NCBI GenBank assembly: GCA_903838675.1
Contig: CAILZI010000083.1
Location: forward strand, 1 to 64,000
Origin: an uncultured Verrucomicrobiota bacterium
GTDB taxonomy: Bacteria > Verrucomicrobiota > Verrucomicrobiia > Verrucomicrobiales > Verrucomicrobiaceae
Direction of reading: 5' to 3'
Length of the DNA stretch: 64,000 nt
Positions 9,108 through 18,051 of this stretch are shown piece by piece. Every line of letters starts with the position of its first letter. Positions within the stretch are counted from its first letter, which is position 1. The notes beneath the pieces were generated by a model. It was not told where the DNA came from and ran no database searches. It saw only the letters and a program-made list of their open reading frames with translations. Both the position numbers and the translations under genes were made by a program.

Positions 9108-10793
9108 CTAAAAGCTGTACCCGAAGCGCACGCTGCCAAAGTGGGCTTCCTGATTGTTGCGGAAGAACTGGCCCTGATAGAAGAACAGCAGGTTGAAGCG
9201 GTCGGTGAACTGGAAGTTCAGACCTGCGCCCGCGACCATGTAGTCCTGCCCAGGAGATTGATTGCCGCCGCTGGTGCTGAAGGGCGCATTGATCAGCGAG
9301 ACGCTGGTGCCGTTGTTCCTGAGGTTCTGACGCTCGTAGCTTAGACGCAACTGCGAGGTGATGACGGCCCAGTCGGTCTGGACTTTCTTGGAAGCGGTCC
9401 AGCCCACGCGGGAGACGAGGGATTCGTAGCTTTGTTTCCCATAGCGCAGGGCCGCCAGACCACCACCGGTTTCGCTGTAGGCGTCCACGCTGCCATGCAG
9501 GTAGTCGATGCCCGCAAAGGGGCCGGTGACGAAGGTGTTGTCTTGAAAGCGGAAGTTCCAGCCGGTGTTGTACTGCAATGCGTTGGTGTAAGTGCGCGTG
9601 GAGCCCAATGCGGAAGGGAATCCGAAGCCGGTGTTGCGCCGGGAATCAAGCTCATAGGTGCCAAAGCTGTAGAGCAGGCTGCTCCAGTAGTTCTTGCGAA
9701 CAAAGGAGAGATACGCGGAGAGTGCGGGCCCTTCGAGATGCAGGCTGCCAATGCCGCCAGTGTACCTCTGATCACTGGTGAGGAAGGACGTGGCAAAGCC
9801 GAGCGCGAGACTGCGTGTGAGATGACGCTCAATGCCGATGCTGGGTGCCCAGGCGTCAATCTGCACTCCTGCCTGACCACCAACGGCATTGAGTTTGATG
9901 TTGCCGTAGTTCGCCGTAGTGATGATCTCCCAGCGCCGGGAGCGTTGCACACGGGTGGCGATGGGATCCTTCCCACCGTCGCCCTGACCGACCACGACAC
10001 CGTCGTCCGTTGCGGAAGCGATGCTGCCATCTGCGGCTTCCTCCCCTTGGCCGGCGCGGAGGTAGAAGAGGTGGTTGTTGAGGTCGTTGGTGACAGTGCT
10101 GCCCGCATTGATGAGCATCTGCCCCTCGGCATTGACCATGGGCAGACCGGTGGTGACAGCGGAAAGCTCCTCGGGTGGCGGACCGAAGGTCACAATGAAT
10201 TGAAAAAAGGGCGTGGCAGTGGATGTGTAAGTGCCGGACCCATAAATGCCCAAGCTGGCCAAGGTGGCACCGGTAAAGGTCATGGAACCCGAAAGCGGAG
10301 TGCCGGAGATATAACCTGTGGGCACGTAGACAAGATTCGTGGCGAAATTAACTCCGAAGTTCTGTCCTGATACAGAATTCGGGGTGCTGTCTCCGCCAGT
10401 ACCGAAGGGGGTGCCAGGCACATGGCCGAAGGAGTAAAGATCTCCTGAGATACCGTCCGCGGAGAAGAACTTCACATCTGTCGGATTAATGGAAGCACCG
10501 ATGGATTCCCCCCCCAAGGAAGTCAAGCCAGTCAGGTCAACACTGCCCGAGTAGGTGATCACCACATCGGCTCCACTTTGCACCGGGAGAGCCGTGATGT
10601 CCGCATGCGCGGAATTCGGCAGGAATGTGAACTGTGCCCATAGAAGGGCGGCGCAGGTCAGGAGGTTGACAGAGCCTAAGCGCCGACGCCCCATTCGTGA
10701 ACGAAGTCTGGCAGCAGGCTGAGGAAATGGGGATGCAGTGGATGTAGCAGACAGTCGAGTGGGCGCGTTTTCCATGGTGAGTGACTGAGTCAC
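9108..10793 (-). CDS. Autotransporter-type outer-membrane beta-barrel protein
   Basis: A long basic N-terminus (RLRSRMGRRR) and hydrophobic stretch (NLLTCAALLWAQFTFLP) followed by AHA make a signal peptide, cleaved near residue 64. The middle is a Gly/Ser/Thr-rich passenger with phrases such as SGSVDLTGLTSLGG. The last roughly 270 residues are alternating aromatic/polar beta strands typical of an autotransporter barrel, ending SVRFGYSF with the terminal phenylalanine recognised by the BAM machinery. The 561 aa product is small for an autotransporter. The passenger is short and has no visible enzyme motif. The start is uncertain; MENAPTRLS a few codons later is possible. Confidence 0.83.
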   Translation of the reverse strand: MTQSLTMENAPTRLSATSTASPFPQPAARLRSRMGRRRLGSVNLLTCAALLWAQFTFLPNSAHADITALPVQSGADVVITYSGSVDLTGLTSLGGESIGASINPTDVKFFSADGISGDLYSFGHVPGTPFGTGGDSTPNSVSGQNFGVNFATNLVYVPTGYISGTPLSGSMTFTGATLASLGIYGSGTYTSTATPFFQFIVTFGPPPEELSAVTTGLPMVNAEGQMLINAGSTVTNDLNNHLFYLRAGQGEEAADGSIASATDDGVVVGQGDGGKDPIATRVQRSRRWEIITTANYGNIKLNAVGGQAGVQIDAWAPSIGIERHLTRSLALGFATSFLTSDQRYTGGIGSLHLEGPALSAYLSFVRKNYWSSLLYSFGTYELDSRRNTGFGFPSALGSTRTYTNALQYNTGWNFRFQDNTFVTGPFAGIDYLHGSVDAYSETGGGLAALRYGKQSYESLVSRVGWTASKKVQTDWAVITSQLRLSYERQNLRNNGTSVSLINAPFSTSGGNQSPGQDYMVAGAGLNFQFTDRFNLLFFYQGQFFRNNQEAHFGSVRFGYSF

Positions 10794-10855
10794 CTAAACC
10801 GAGGTCCGAAATTTGAACACCCCCATGCGTGGGGGAAATGCGAGAGCCGCCAGCG

Positions 10856-11626
10856 CTATGTGGAACCCAGGTGCCGCAGCGCAAACACCGTGGCCGAGTG
10901 GCGGTTTTCCTGCCCCAATATTTTCACAATGTTCTCAACGTGTTCCTGCACAGTCGCGAGGCTGCGGCCAAGGATCATCGCGATCTCGCGGTTCTGTTTC
11001 CCCTCGGTCATCCAGTAGAGCACATCCGCCTGCCGGCCGGTGAGTCCGAGCTTCTGCAGCCGGACGCGATCAGGGACTTTCGATTTATCCGCAGCCACCC
11101 ACGGATCCGGGTGGCGGTTCCAGGCGAGCAGGAAGTGCGGTGCAAAGGCATCCAGCAAAGCACAGTGCCGCTTGGTGAAGTTCGAATTGCAGCGGTCAAA
11201 GCTAAGAGCGCCCACGGTATCCTCACTGATGATCACCGGCAGCGCCAAGGTATGGGTAAAACCGAGCCTCTTCTGACAGTTGATAAAGTGAGGGCTCACC
11301 AAGTAGTCCTTGAGCTTGATGACATCTGTCCTGCGTCTTGCCTGCCTTTCGCCCGTCAGGGAATAATGCTTTACCAGAGGATCGCAATCGGGATTCGCCG
11401 AATAATAGTCCAGCTCATACTGGGAGTACCGGCACTCTGGAAGAATGCGCAAAGCCAGCCTTTTCGTCTTGCGGTCAAGGATGTGAATCACCGTCTGGTC
11501 CGCCTGAATCAGGCGGGACATCCCCGTGGCCACTGCGGACAAAAAGTCCGCGTGATCACGGGCGGTGTTCATTTCGTAAACGGCGTCAAATAAGGGACCC
11601 CATTCACGCCTGGCTAGATTCGGCAT
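10856..11626 (-). CDS. LuxR-family transcriptional regulator
   Basis: The C-terminal 60 residues are a LuxR/FixJ helix-turn-helix: LGLTGRQADVLYWMTEGKQN, then REIAMILGRSLATVQEHVENI, with the conserved glutamate (here shifted to Gln-rich TGRQ), KxNxEIA-like and TVxxHVxxI positions. The N-terminal 180 residues resemble a GAF-like or autoinducer-binding-like sensor, with no recognisable lactone-binding set. A receiver domain is absent, so input is probably a small molecule or a partner protein. MPNLARREWG is taken as the start. The gene lies 62 bp upstream of the barrel gene on the same strand and may control it. That is a positional guess. Confidence 0.82.
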   Translation of the reverse strand: MPNLARREWGPLFDAVYEMNTARDHADFLSAVATGMSRLIQADQTVIHILDRKTKRLALRILPECRYSQYELDYYSANPDCDPLVKHYSLTGERQARRRTDVIKLKDYLVSPHFINCQKRLGFTHTLALPVIISEDTVGALSFDRCNSNFTKRHCALLDAFAPHFLLAWNRHPDPWVAADKSKVPDRVRLQKLGLTGRQADVLYWMTEGKQNREIAMILGRSLATVQEHVENIVKILGQENRHSATVFALRHLGST

Positions 11627-11790
11627 CAGACAACCTTTTACCTCGTGGGCAGCAAACTGAAAAGACGAAACCGAGGCCCTTCGCTCTTTCTGGGAGTTAC
11701 TACGCACTACAAACACCCACGCAATCCATGCTGGAAGAGTCCTGTTTTGACACTTTACAGACCGCCGTCTGCCGGGAAAGCTGGCGGTCT

Positions 11791-12561
11791 ATGAAATGGA
11801 TCATTCGCATTGTCATCGTTCTCGTGGTTCTCATTGGTGCTGTTCTTTGGTTTGGCTGGTCACAGCTCGGCAATCTGGTCAAATTTGGCATTGAGAAGGG
11901 CACGCCACCGGTCGTGCAGACCAGTGTTTCGGTGCAAAGCGTGAAGCTCTCTCCCTTCTCCGGCACCGGCGTGATCGAAGGATTCGAAATCGGCAACCCC
12001 AAAGGCTTCACCGGCCCGTATGCCGTGCGCATTGGCCGTGCGGAGGTGGCTCTGGACCTCAACAGCGTCAGCACAGACAAGGTTGTCATTCAGCACATCC
12101 GCATCACCGATCCTGAGATCAACCTCGAAGCCGGTCTCGGTGGCACCAATCTCAAGCACATCGCGGACAATGCGAAGAGCTTCGTGTCCCAGCAAACCCC
12201 GCACACCGACAAAGCTCCAGCCACAGCGGCCGCTCCAGCAGCAGACAGCAAGCCGAAGAAGCCTCTTAAACTCCAGGTGAATGAACTCCTCATCACAGGT
12301 GCCAAACTCAGCGCCAGCGTGGCGGGTATTGCCGGCGTTGTTTCTGGAGCGGACGCCAAGGTGACACTCCCCGACATCCACCTCACCAATCTTGGCTCAG
12401 GCGGCGCCGGCATCTCTCCGGCAGAACTGACTTCTCTTGTCCTCAGCCACATCAGCACGGAAGCTGCCAAAGCCAGCGCCAGCGGCTCACTCAAAAACTT
12501 GCTGCAAGGTGGCACGGAAAAGCTCAACACCGGCGGCCTCAAAGGCCTGTTTGGGAAGTGA
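11791..12561 (+). CDS. Membrane-anchored AsmA-like hypothetical protein
   Basis: MKWIIRIVIVLVVLIGAVLWF is a single N-terminal membrane anchor. The next part (about residues 30-130) has the pattern of AsmA/DUF748-type proteins: VSVQSVKLSPFSGTGVIEGF, then RIGRAEVALDL and VVIQHIRITDPEINLE, i.e. repeated strands at the membrane surface. A Ala/Thr/Pro/Lys-rich linker (about 142-165) follows, then a second beta-rich part ending in Gly/Leu repeats (GLKGLFGK). The product is probably periplasmic. ATG 11791 is chosen because the upstream reading overlaps the regulator gene on the other strand. The specific role is unknown. Confidence 0.72.
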   Translation: MKWIIRIVIVLVVLIGAVLWFGWSQLGNLVKFGIEKGTPPVVQTSVSVQSVKLSPFSGTGVIEGFEIGNPKGFTGPYAVRIGRAEVALDLNSVSTDKVVIQHIRITDPEINLEAGLGGTNLKHIADNAKSFVSQQTPHTDKAPATAAAPAADSKPKKPLKLQVNELLITGAKLSASVAGIAGVVSGADAKVTLPDIHLTNLGSGGAGISPAELTSLVLSHISTEAAKASASGSLKNLLQGGTEKLNTGGLKGLFGK

Positions 12562-12576
12562 CCTACCTGAAGGTTC

Positions 12577-13212
12577 TCAAGCATCCACCACCCGCAGCGC
12601 TGCCCCGCCTGAGACTTCGTACATGACCTGGCTCGTGAGCCCGGCGATGCTGAACTTCCCCGCATAGGGCACCTGCACGTGCGAGTCACGCGCGACCATG
12701 TCCCATTCCAGCCGGAGATATTCAGCAATGACGTTGGTAAGGCTGAGTTGAAAAAAATGGCCCACCGAAGCCCACACAATGGCGATGTGGCCGTCACATT
12801 TCCCCTGCTCCACCGCCTCACGCAGCCGGCCCAGCACACCTTGGTAGCGGGCATGCTTGGTTGATTTGAGCAGCACCGCACCCGCCTGCAGGCTGCGCTG
12901 GCAGGCATCAGGTGAAAGCTGGGAGGTCAGCCTGGCAGCAGCAGCGATGAGACCTGCCAGATCATTTGCATGCGCACTCTGCCACGCAGATTTGAGCGCC
13001 GGACCGATGGCCTCACGCAGCTGGCCTTCCGCAAACTCATTCCACTCCCCGACATCCTCCACCAGCAGAACTTCCACGCGTGCACGCACGCTGCCCAGCA
13101 GCCACTTCACCCAGTCCAGGCCGCGGGACCAGTCCTCAATGATCTGCGTGTCATCCGCCGTGTCATGCGGCGCAGGCAGCAGGGTGATCGTGGGCAGCAG
13201 GTGCAGTTTCAT
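12577..13212 (-). CDS. Hypothetical protein
   Basis: No family is recognised. The 211 aa soluble product begins MKLHLLPTITLLPAPHDTAD and has a helical middle (QLREAIGPALKSAWQSAH) and a beta-rich C-terminus. No signal or membrane segment and no metal or nucleotide motif is visible. The start is set at MKLHLLP since the upstream 12 codons are Ala/Gly-rich and lack coding character. It is convergent with the AsmA-like gene, only 15 bp apart. Confidence 0.65.
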   Translation of the reverse strand: MKLHLLPTITLLPAPHDTADDTQIIEDWSRGLDWVKWLLGSVRARVEVLLVEDVGEWNEFAEGQLREAIGPALKSAWQSAHANDLAGLIAAAARLTSQLSPDACQRSLQAGAVLLKSTKHARYQGVLGRLREAVEQGKCDGHIAIVWASVGHFFQLSLTNVIAEYLRLEWDMVARDSHVQVPYAGKFSIAGLTSQVMYEVSGGAALRVVDA

Positions 13213-13329
13213 TGCGGCAGCAACTCGCCCCGCAGCCATGGGCGGCAATGTTCAAACCTTCGTTGCATGAACCAGTTCATTGCACGAACTATGCCTCCAG
13301 CGCAGCAATGCGCGAACAGAATACTTTTC

Positions 13330-13692
13330 ATGAGCGCCGCCTCCCCACTTGACACCTCCACGCCCTGGTATGCCTGCCAGCGCTGCGGCAACTGCTGCCG
13401 CTGGCCGGGAGATGTGCGCGTCACGGACGATGAGATCACACGCATCGCCGAGTATATGGACATGCCCCGCATCGAGTTCATCGAGCAGTGCACGCGGCTG
13501 AATGCCAACCGCACCGGCCTGAGCATCATCGACAAGCCGAACGGCGAGTGCCTCTTCCTTGAAGGGGTGAACGTCTGCCGCATCCAGCCGGTGAAGCCGG
13601 TGCAGTGTGAAGGCTTTCCCAACGCCTGGAATTTTCCCGGCTGGCGCGAGAAGTGCGAAGCCGTGGAAGCCCCCCGCCCTGAGGACTGCTGA
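13330..13692 (+). CDS. YkgJ-family cysteine cluster protein
   Basis: Eight cysteines are arranged as in the YkgJ/UPF0153 family of putative zinc- or iron-binding proteins: ACQRCGNCCRWPGDVRVT near residue 15, GECLFL near 74, VCRIQPVKPVQCEGFPNAW near 83 and a final C-rich end. The 120 aa length is normal. The start is placed at MSAASPLD; an in-frame ATG lies 21 codons earlier but reads through the region shared with the divergent gene's leader. The biochemical role of the family is not settled. Confidence 0.85.
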   Translation: MSAASPLDTSTPWYACQRCGNCCRWPGDVRVTDDEITRIAEYMDMPRIEFIEQCTRLNANRTGLSIIDKPNGECLFLEGVNVCRIQPVKPVQCEGFPNAWNFPGWREKCEAVEAPRPEDC

Positions 13693-13699
13693 CTGCGCG

Positions 13700-14164
13700 C
13701 TACGCAGCTGCCGGCACCGACTTATCCCAGAGCACGGCCTTCTTGTAGACGTAAGGTTTGCACAGCACGACCTTGCTCACCTCCGTGCGGATGACGGCGA
13801 ACTTATGATAGTCCTCGGTCTCGCAGTACTTGCGGTAGTAGGCCTTGGATTTGCCGGGCATCTGATCCCAGTAGCGCTTCGCCGCGTCTCCCTCGATCAA
13901 CCGTGTGTGTCCGGAGAGATAGACGATGGTCTCCATCGAGGGGGAGGCAAACATCCACTCCGCCTGTGGATTGGCCCGCAGGATATCGGCCTTCTGCGAA
14001 TTTGGAGCGGTGATCGAAATGATCTCCTCAAGATCCGTGGTGACCTGCGTGGTCATCCAAGCGGAATGTGGATGGCCCTCGGCGTCTGAGGTGGCCAGAA
14101 CGGCATTTCGGCATTTCGCCACCAGCTGGGCGGCATCTCGCGTGACTTCATTTTCGATGATCAT
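13700..14164 (-). CDS. Pyridoxamine 5'-phosphate oxidase-fold (general stress type) protein
   Basis: The 154 aa single-domain flavin-binding split barrel resembles the general stress protein 26 group. It has NAVLATSDAEGHPHSAWM at the start of the barrel, ISITAPNSQKADILRANP and a beta-rich C-terminus. Proteins of this group bind FMN or F420 and are usually not true PdxH enzymes. PdxH-specific C-terminal motifs are missing. It converges with the YkgJ gene with a 7-bp gap. Confidence 0.8.
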   Translation of the reverse strand: MIIENEVTRDAAQLVAKCRNAVLATSDAEGHPHSAWMTTQVTTDLEEIISITAPNSQKADILRANPQAEWMFASPSMETIVYLSGHTRLIEGDAAKRYWDQMPGKSKAYYRKYCETEDYHKFAVIRTEVSKVVLCKPYVYKKAVLWDKSVPAAA

Positions 14165-14264
14165 GCTGAACCAAACGCCAGATAGCCTTCAGCGTCTCCG
14201 CATGGCTTGCCTGTCTGTACGCCTTTTTTGCAGATCACCGCTTTACTGACCAAGCGCCCCGTGC

Positions 14265-14888
14265 ATGACATCTCCCCTCATGAAGCAGCAGACCATTGTC
14301 ACCCTCGATCTTGAAGGCGTTCTCGTCCCCGAAATCTGGATCGCCTTTGCCGAGAAGACCGGCATCCCCGAACTGCGCCGCACCACGCGGGATGAACCCG
14401 ACTATGATGTGCTCATGAAGGGCCGCCTGAAAATCCTCGATGAGCACGGCCTGAAACTGCCGGACATTCAGCAGGTCATCGGCACCCTGTCTCCCATGGA
14501 TGGTGCGAACGCCTTCCTCGATGAACTGCGATCCATCACCCAGGTGATCATCCTGAGCGACACCTTCGCGGAGTTTGCCCAGCCGCTGATGCGTCAGCTC
14601 GCGTGGCCGACGATCTTCTGCCACCAGCTCGACGTCGCCGCAGACGGTCGCATCGTGGACTACAAGCTGCGGCAACCGAACCAGAAGCAGAAGTCCGTGG
14701 CCGCAGTCAAGGCGCTGAACTACCGCGTCATCGCCGCCGGTGATGCGTTCAACGACACCCCGATGCTCGGCGAGGCCGACGTCGGTTTCTTCTTCCACGC
14801 CCCGGCCAGCATTCATGCGCAGTTCCCGCAGTTCAAGCCCTTCGACGACTACGGCGAGCTCCTGACGGCGATGCGCGCCGTGCTTTGA
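14265..14888 (+). CDS. thrH: ThrH-type phosphoserine phosphatase / homoserine phosphotransferase
   Basis: This HAD-superfamily enzyme removes phosphate from phosphoserine and can pass it to homoserine, linking serine and threonine synthesis. The nucleophile motif is TLDLEGVLVPEIWI, the DLEG form typical of ThrH/SerB. The conserved ILSDTFAEFAQP segment and the Mg-binding GDAFNDTPML near residue 164 follow. At 207 aa it matches ThrH rather than the longer SerB. The start could be MTSPLMK or the internal MKQQT five codons on. It precedes trpE by 58 bp on the same strand, so amino-acid synthesis genes are grouped here. Confidence 0.9.
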   Translation: MTSPLMKQQTIVTLDLEGVLVPEIWIAFAEKTGIPELRRTTRDEPDYDVLMKGRLKILDEHGLKLPDIQQVIGTLSPMDGANAFLDELRSITQVIILSDTFAEFAQPLMRQLAWPTIFCHQLDVAADGRIVDYKLRQPNQKQKSVAAVKALNYRVIAAGDAFNDTPMLGEADVGFFFHAPASIHAQFPQFKPFDDYGELLTAMRAVL

Positions 14889-14946
14889 AGCATCATTGCC
14901 ACAACGCGAATCCGCGTCCAGAATGCGCGCTCGTTTCACGCCCCGC

Positions 14947-16455
14947 ATGCCTCAGCTCCATCTTCAGCCCGACTTCGCCACTTTTCAGACGCTCGCGCAG
15001 CAGGGCAATCTCGTACCGGTGATGGCGGAACTCGCCGCCGATTACGAAACCCCGCTCTCCGCATTCCAAAAGATCCACGATGGCCGCTGCGCCTTCCTGC
15101 TGGAATCCGCAGAGCTCACGCAGCACTCAGGGCGCTACTCCCTTCTGGGCAGTTCACCACGCATCATCTTCACCGCTCGCGGTCGTGAGATTGAAATTGA
15201 AGAGCGCGGCAAAAAGCGCAGCTACACCACCACCGGCGATCCACTGACGGAACTGCAGGAGCTGATGAAGCCCTTCACCCCGCTCGAAACACAACCGCTG
15301 CCGGTATTCCACGGCGGAGCCGTTGGGTACCTTGCCTATGACATGGTGCGCTTCTTTGAGCCGACGCTGTCACCACCACCCAAGGACGAACTGGGCCTGC
15401 CTGACATGGTCTTCATGGTCACAGACACCGTGCTGGTGTTTGATCACCGCACCCGCCGCCTGTCCATCGTGGCCAACGTGCACACCGATGAGCATGCCAC
15501 CCTGGAGGCGGCTTACGACTGGGCACGCCAGCAGATCGCGGATGTCATTGCCAAGCTGGAGAAGCCTCTGGCTGCCCGGCCGCTGCAAACCTTTGCCCCC
15601 GTGGGCCAGCTGCCGCCGCCGGTGAGCAACACCACGCAGGAAGAATACGAGGCGATGGTGCTCAAGATGAAGGAGTACATCGGTGCCGGCGACATCTTCC
15701 AGGGTGTGCCCTCCCAGCGTTTCGAGACGGAGTACCATGGCACAACCTTGGATCTCTTCCGTGCCCTGCGGCATGTGAATCCCAGCCCGTACATGTTCTG
15801 CATCGACTTCCCCCAGGGCTTCGCGCTGGTCGGCAGTTCGCCCGAGGTCCATGTGAAATGCATGAAAGGCCGCATCGACATCCGCCCCATCGCCGGCACT
15901 CGCTGGAGGGGCAAAACCACCGCTGAAGACAATGAGCTGGCCCAGGAGCTGCTCAATGACCCCAAAGAGCGCGCCGAGCACATCATGCTCGTAGATCTCG
16001 CGCGCAATGATGTTGGACGTGTGGCCGACTATGGCACTGTGCGCGTCAGTGACTTGATGATCATCGAACGCTACTCGCATGTCATGCACATCGTCTCGAA
16101 TGTGGACGGTCATCTGCGCGACGACAAGACCGCCTACGACGTCATGCGCGCCACGTTTCCCGCCGGCACCGTCAGCGGCTCGCCCAAGGTGCGTGCCATG
16201 GAGATCATCAATGAGTGCGAGAAGAGCAAACGCTGCGCCTATGCCGGCGCAGTGGGATACTTTGGCTTCGATGGCAACCTCGACTCCTGCATCGCCCTGC
16301 GCACCTGCGTCGTGAAGGATGGCAAGGCCTATGTGCAAGCGGGTGCAGGCATCGTGGCTGACTCCGTTCCTGCCGCTGAGTACCAGGAAACGATCAACAA
16401 GGCCACGGGCATGCTGCGAGCGATTCAATGGGCACGGCAATTGAGTGCTCCGTGA
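14947..16455 (+). CDS. trpE: Anthranilate synthase component I
   Basis: TrpE makes anthranilate from chorismate with ammonia supplied by TrpG, the first step of tryptophan synthesis. The feedback site motif is present as AFLLESAE near residue 55, suggesting tryptophan inhibition. The chorismate-binding C-terminal half carries GAGDIFQGVPSQRFE, VDLARNDVGRV, SHVMHIVSNV, TFPAGTVSGSPKVRAMEII and GAGIVADSVPAAEY. The 502 aa product is full length. The start MPQLHLQPD was chosen over an upstream ATG because it matches the family N-terminus. No trpG is adjacent, and no leader peptide with Trp codons is seen in the 58 bp upstream. Confidence 0.96.
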   Translation: MPQLHLQPDFATFQTLAQQGNLVPVMAELAADYETPLSAFQKIHDGRCAFLLESAELTQHSGRYSLLGSSPRIIFTARGREIEIEERGKKRSYTTTGDPLTELQELMKPFTPLETQPLPVFHGGAVGYLAYDMVRFFEPTLSPPPKDELGLPDMVFMVTDTVLVFDHRTRRLSIVANVHTDEHATLEAAYDWARQQIADVIAKLEKPLAARPLQTFAPVGQLPPPVSNTTQEEYEAMVLKMKEYIGAGDIFQGVPSQRFETEYHGTTLDLFRALRHVNPSPYMFCIDFPQGFALVGSSPEVHVKCMKGRIDIRPIAGTRWRGKTTAEDNELAQELLNDPKERAEHIMLVDLARNDVGRVADYGTVRVSDLMIIERYSHVMHIVSNVDGHLRDDKTAYDVMRATFPAGTVSGSPKVRAMEIINECEKSKRCAYAGAVGYFGFDGNLDSCIALRTCVVKDGKAYVQAGAGIVADSVPAAEYQETINKATGMLRAIQWARQLSAP

Positions 16456-16464
16456 GTTGATCGA

Positions 16465-16520
16465 GTTGCTCACATGCTAATCACACGGTGCTCACAGGCT
16501 AATCACACAGTTGCTCACAA
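16465..16520. repeat. 22-bp tandem direct repeat, 2.5 copies
   Basis: Two successive 22-bp units of the form g(t/g)tgctcaca(t/g)gctaatcacac, then a partial third unit (ttgctcacaa), start 10 bp after the trpE stop. The period equals about two DNA helix turns, which would suit adjacent protein-binding sites. No function is known. Confidence 0.75.
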
Positions 16521-16548
16521 TGCGCGAATGCATCACTCAGAAACAGAG

Positions 16549-16577
16549 AACCCTCCGGCATGCGAAGCCGGAGGGTT
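16549..16577 (-). terminator. Strong hairpin, possible minus-strand terminator
   Basis: An 11-bp perfect stem (aaccctccggc / gccggagggtt) encloses a 7-nt loop. On the minus strand the stem is followed by a pyrimidine-rich ctctgtttct tract. On the plus strand no T run follows. It therefore fits a minus-strand terminator better than a trpE terminator, although no minus-strand gene is recognised upstream of it. Confidence 0.5.
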
Positions 16578-16864
16578 CCATTGGCGATCCAGCAACCAAC
16601 AACGATAGAGGACCGATTGGCACGAAATGCTTTAGCTGAGGAAGCTTGCAAACGTGGCCCGCGAGTTGCCTCACAGACAGGACCATGTTAAAAAGTTTTG
16701 CCCCTCCCGTCAACCTGCCCACCCTTCTTTTGCAAAAAGAATCCGCTGAGTCGCAATTATGAGAGGATAAATCGTCCAATTGTTCTCAAAAATTCAGCAA
16801 AACGAACCTTGACACCAAGTCTGTCACTTTCGCCCTCCCACTAATCAACTGAACACCACCACCA
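16578..16864. other. Gene-free interval between trpE and the GH3 gene; possible small RNA
   Basis: About 290 bp hold no convincing protein gene. The base composition is lower in GC than the neighbours, with AT-rich patches near 16690 and 16730-16800. Several short complementary segments occur and the strong hairpin at 16549 closes the left side. A short transcript from about 16780 leftwards, ending at that hairpin, would be a plausible small RNA of around 200 nt, but no clear promoter was found. The promoter of the GH3 gene should also lie here. Confidence 0.35.
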
Positions 16865-17974
16865 ATGCCCTCCTCCCAAGACCTCGGCCAGCTCCTCCTC
16901 ATGGGTGTCCCCGGCGCAGAACTCACTCCAGATACGGCCGCCCGACTCAAAAAACTCCAGCCCGGCGGCTTCATTTTATTCGGACGCAACATCCAGACCC
17001 CTGAGCAGCTCCGCAAACTCATCGATGACTTGCGCGACATTTCAGATGTGGAGCCATTCATCACGATTGATCAGGAAGGCGGTCGCGTATCGCGTCTCCG
17101 ACTCATTGGGGAAGAACCCCCGAACGCTCAAGCGCTGCGTGACAAAGGTGATCCCGCACTGATCAAACGCCACGGCAAGATCACCGGCCAGATTTTGCGC
17201 CAGTTCGGTTTCAACCTCGATCTCTGCCCTGTGCTGGACATCTCGTATGATGATGCGGCGGACAACTCGCTCAAAGGCCGGACCTATGGCCGCGATCCTC
17301 AGCAAGTGATCGACAACGCCGGTGTCTTTAACCGTGCCATGCGCGCCGAGGGCATCCTGAGCTGCGGCAAACACTTTCCCGGCTACGGTCCTGCTGACTG
17401 TGATCCACATGAGTTCCTCCCCGTCATCACGAAAAGCCGTGAAGAGATGGAGCGCAGCGAACTGCTGCCCTACTCCGCCCTGCTGCCGGAGCTCGACAGC
17501 GTCATGACCTGCCACAGCAACTACACCGCGTACGATCCGGATCGCGGTCGCTGGCCTGCAAGTCTGAGCCACAACATCGTGACGAAGCTGCTGCGCCATC
17601 AATATGCCTTCGACGGCCTGGCCATGACCGATGACCTCGACATGGGAGCGATCCTGAATGAAGTCACCTTTGAGCAGGCCATTCAGGAGGCCGTGCGCGC
17701 AGGCAACGACCTCGTCATGATCTGCCACCGCGTCGAGATGGTGGAGCTCGCCCGTCAGCATCTGGAAGGCGTCGAGGCCCCGGCGCTGCATGATGCTTTG
17801 ATGCGGATCGAAAAAACAAAAAAGCGCCTCGTGAAGCCGGACAAATTTGATCTCGATCGCTTCGCAGCCATCAACCGTGACATCTGGCAGCTTCGGGTCG
17901 ACACCCTCGGCGAAGAAGCCGCAAAAAATCTCAGCGTTGAAGACGGCAAACGTTCACCCGTGGAGCTGTATTGA
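16865..17974 (+). CDS. Glycoside hydrolase family 3 (NagZ-like beta-N-acetylhexosaminidase)
   Basis: GH3 N-terminal-domain-only enzymes such as NagZ cleave N-acetylglucosamine from anhydro-muropeptides in cell-wall recycling. The 369 aa product matches that single-domain class. FITIDQEGGRVSRL near residue 60, KHFPGYGPADCDPHEF near 169 (with the NagZ-type histidine in the flexible loop) and the nucleophile motif AMTDDLDMGAI near 253 are all present. No signal peptide is seen, so a cytoplasmic place is likely. The glycerol-like residues around the pocket were not checked, so other GH3 substrates are possible. Confidence 0.87.
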   Translation: MPSSQDLGQLLLMGVPGAELTPDTAARLKKLQPGGFILFGRNIQTPEQLRKLIDDLRDISDVEPFITIDQEGGRVSRLRLIGEEPPNAQALRDKGDPALIKRHGKITGQILRQFGFNLDLCPVLDISYDDAADNSLKGRTYGRDPQQVIDNAGVFNRAMRAEGILSCGKHFPGYGPADCDPHEFLPVITKSREEMERSELLPYSALLPELDSVMTCHSNYTAYDPDRGRWPASLSHNIVTKLLRHQYAFDGLAMTDDLDMGAILNEVTFEQAIQEAVRAGNDLVMICHRVEMVELARQHLEGVEAPALHDALMRIEKTKKRLVKPDKFDLDRFAAINRDIWQLRVDTLGEEAAKNLSVEDGKRSPVELY

Positions 17975-18051
17975 TTTGGGGCTGCGTTTGAAATGCCCCA
18001 GGCGGCACATCGCGCAGCACTCAACTGCTTTTCGACAGCCAGCGGCAGGAC

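Noticed and set aside
16537..16779. 80-codon minus-strand reading between trpE and the GH3 gene
   Set aside because: It has no ribosome site and no homology that I recognise, and its end runs through the strong hairpin. A non-coding function of the interval is as likely.
17975..18051. Terminator between the GH3 gene and bklc
   Set aside because: A ggggc/gcccc pair with a 12-nt loop is present, but the stem is only 5 bp and no T run follows on either strand.
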